Shown piece after piece: positions 49,053 through 50,221 of a stretch of 50,221 nt of DNA (position 1 is its first letter; each line of letters begins with the position of its first letter). The notes below the pieces were generated by a model. The model was not told the DNA's origin, searched no databases, and saw only the letters and a list, made by a program, of their open reading frames with translations. The position numbers and the translations under genes were made by a program. Source of the stretch: Bacteroidia bacterium (GTDB lineage Bacteria; Bacteroidota; Bacteroidia; Bacteroidales; UBA932); the NCBI GenBank assembly GCA_030529945.1, contig JAUMVX010000015.1:1-50221 (forward strand), in the 5' to 3' direction.

Positions 49053-50221
49053 TTACCGCTTCGCCCGATATTTCTGCTTCGGGTGATTAGGCGTGTCGGG
49101 ATAGAGCCGTTCAAGAAGTCCGGACTTGACCAATGAGGAAAGGACTTTTTCTTTAATGTAGCGCAAATCTTTTCCTGTATATACGGAAATATCATCCGGT
49201 GTCCGCCATTCAGAACAGAACTGCATTATGTTCTCGGATAGAACTTTTCTGGATAATCTTTTAGATGTTCCATAAATATCTACAGGATGATGATTCTCTG
49301 GGAATGAACTGTCCACTTTGTCGGCGGAACTACCCACCTTAGCATCAGAGCTACCCACCTTAACTACCCACTTTCCGTCCTTAGGTGGGTAGTTCACGTT
49401 CTTGATGGTGGTGTAGAAGACATTGGCTTCCGATGTGAATTCTGGATGCAGTTCTTCCTTGTAGCCGTCAAGACGCGCTGACAGGTCACAGATCTTCCTC
49501 AGACCGGAGCCTCGCTTCTCCATATATTCAAGATGGGTGAACACATCAGCGAGTATCGGATTCCTTCTGACTGACGGGACTTTGGAGATGTCCCTGTTTT
49601 GGATCAATGTGCCGTCGAACATTCCTCCGGGGCTGTTGAATTCGATGCGGTCATCGAAGATGTCGATGTGGACTTCGCCTCCGATGACGGTGTAGTCACG
49701 ATGGATGAGATGATTTACAATGGCTTCCAATACGGCCCTTTCCGCATAATCGGGAAGATTCTTGCGCCCGTTGGGGAGCTTTATCCAGCCGCTGTTCGTG
49801 TTCGAATTCACGAAATCCACACCTGCGCGGAGCAGAAGAAGCAGATTGCCCTGATATTCGTGGTCGTTGATGGCGTCTGTCTTGGTGAGACCGGCCCAGC
49901 GTGTGCCGACAAGCTTGGAGTTGTAGGCGCTGCAATTGTCGGAGAACAGGACTCCGGCCTGTGTGAGAAATCCGTCTGATGTGACAAGTCCCATAGACTC
50001 AAGCATCTTCTCGTCAAAAGGCTGGCCGACCCGGTTGGCGAATGTGTTCGCCAGAATCGCGAAGGAATTGTCTTCTCTCCGTAACGTGGTCTTCTGCGCG
50101 TCAAAAGTCGAATTGCTGCCTTTCAACACCAGGGAAAGCAACTGATGTTGTGCAGCCTGAACGCTCTCATTGCCGATTCTGACAAAGGCAGACCGGCTTC
50201 CGTCCAAAACATAGTAGTATG
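49053..50221 (-). CDS. RecG-like/AlbA_2-type ATP-binding transcriptional regulator, partial
   Basis: The reading frame is open to the right edge of the window, so the N-terminus is missing; about 388 codons are present and a TTG at 50207 is not a likely start. What remains is the HATPase-like RecG-type C-terminal domain (LPDYAERAVLEAIVNHLIHRDY, DDRIEFNSPGG, RNPILADVFTHLEYMEKRGSGLRKI), which in this family follows an AlbA_2/Schlafen-type domain. A linker with repeated KVGSS units (about 49320-49395) and a C-terminal winged-helix-like segment follow. These proteins are accessory genes in Bacteroidota, with no fixed role. The position next to a tRNA gene and lower GC fit an acquired region. Confidence 0.8.
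   Translation of the reverse strand, partial: YYYVLDGSRSAFVRIGNESVQAAQHQLLSLVLKGSNSTFDAQKTTLRREDNSFAILANTFANRVGQPFDEKMLESMGLVTSDGFLTQAGVLFSDNCSAYNSKLVGTRWAGLTKTDAINDHEYQGNLLLLLRAGVDFVNSNTNSGWIKLPNGRKNLPDYAERAVLEAIVNHLIHRDYTVIGGEVHIDIFDDRIEFNSPGGMFDGTLIQNRDISKVPSVRRNPILADVFTHLEYMEKRGSGLRKICDLSARLDGYKEELHPEFTSEANVFYTTIKNVNYPPKDGKWVVKVGSSDAKVGSSADKVDSSFPENHHPVDIYGTSKRLSRKVLSENIMQFCSEWRTPDDISVYTGKDLRYIKEKVLSSLVKSGLLERLYPDTPNHPKQKYRAKR

Overview
Organism. The window reads as a chromosome segment of a high-GC Bacteroidota, most likely an uncultured or gut-type member of Bacteroidales. Three things support this: most transcription units start behind a TAnnTTTG -7 element (a few with TTTG or TTG about 19-20 bases upstream), Shine-Dalgarno sequences are not evident, and the gene set is typical of the order (DUF4783 protein, eukaryotic-type glgB, fused glycogen synthase/phosphorylase, IleRS of the second type). 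Family-level placement is a guess.

Layout. 1-5.4 kb: dnaG, metG and a secreted GxDLY/SGNH esterase on the plus strand. 5.4-8.2 kb: a minus-strand unit of a secreted hypothetical protein, an M16 zinc peptidase and an O-methyltransferase. 8.2-10.8 kb: dnaX-lptB. 10.8-13.5 kb: an NtrX-like regulator without a DNA-binding domain, divergent from an alkaline phosphatase across a symmetric double promoter. 13.5-15.8 kb: cmk-ispH and efp. 15.9-20 kb: a DUF4783 protein and a very large NtrY-like sensor kinase, the plausible partner of the regulator. 20-24.3 kb: xseA divergent from engB-prs-small membrane protein-der. 24.4-36.2 kb: one long unit, xseB-glgB-debranching enzyme-GT4-GH57-glycogen synthase/phosphorylase fusion-ribF, with most genes overlapping or a few bases apart; it holds the glycogen synthesis and breakdown enzymes. 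36.2-38.2 kb: greA-HIT-TlpA-like lipoprotein on the minus strand. 38.4-40.6 kb: lysA-asd (lysine/diaminopimelate). 40.6-42.85 kb: a less GC-rich restriction-modification locus, a C5-cytosine methyltransferase plus a BsuBI/PstI-type endonuclease gene split by a small insertion. 42.9-44.15 kb: cvpA-tsaB. 44.2-48.6 kb: ileS-TraR/DksA-like gene-lspA. 48.7 kb: tRNA-Ser(UGA). 49.05 kb to the right edge: a partial RecG-like ATP-binding protein.

Most notable observations. (1) The endonuclease gene is interrupted by a 156-bp element with 23-bp imperfect terminal inverted repeats and a 3-bp TAA duplication; removing the element plus one TAA restores a 333-residue reading frame. A shorter relative of the same element lies at 24398-24450, directly against the promoter of the glycogen unit. 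I know of no description of this MITE-like family. (2) The tetranucleotide CATG is almost absent: I found three copies in 50 kb where base composition predicts roughly 180, and Phe-Met pairs are written TTT-ATG although TTC is the preferred Phe codon. (3) IleRS carries GIHH in place of HIGH, the swapped signature linked to very high mupirocin resistance. (4) The NtrX-like regulator has GSFTSA instead of GAFTGA and no HTH. (5) A small membrane protein ends in a Cys-rich tail written in another frame of the Der P-loop. No CRISPR array or rRNA operon was seen. All calls are from reading the sequence; no database search was run.
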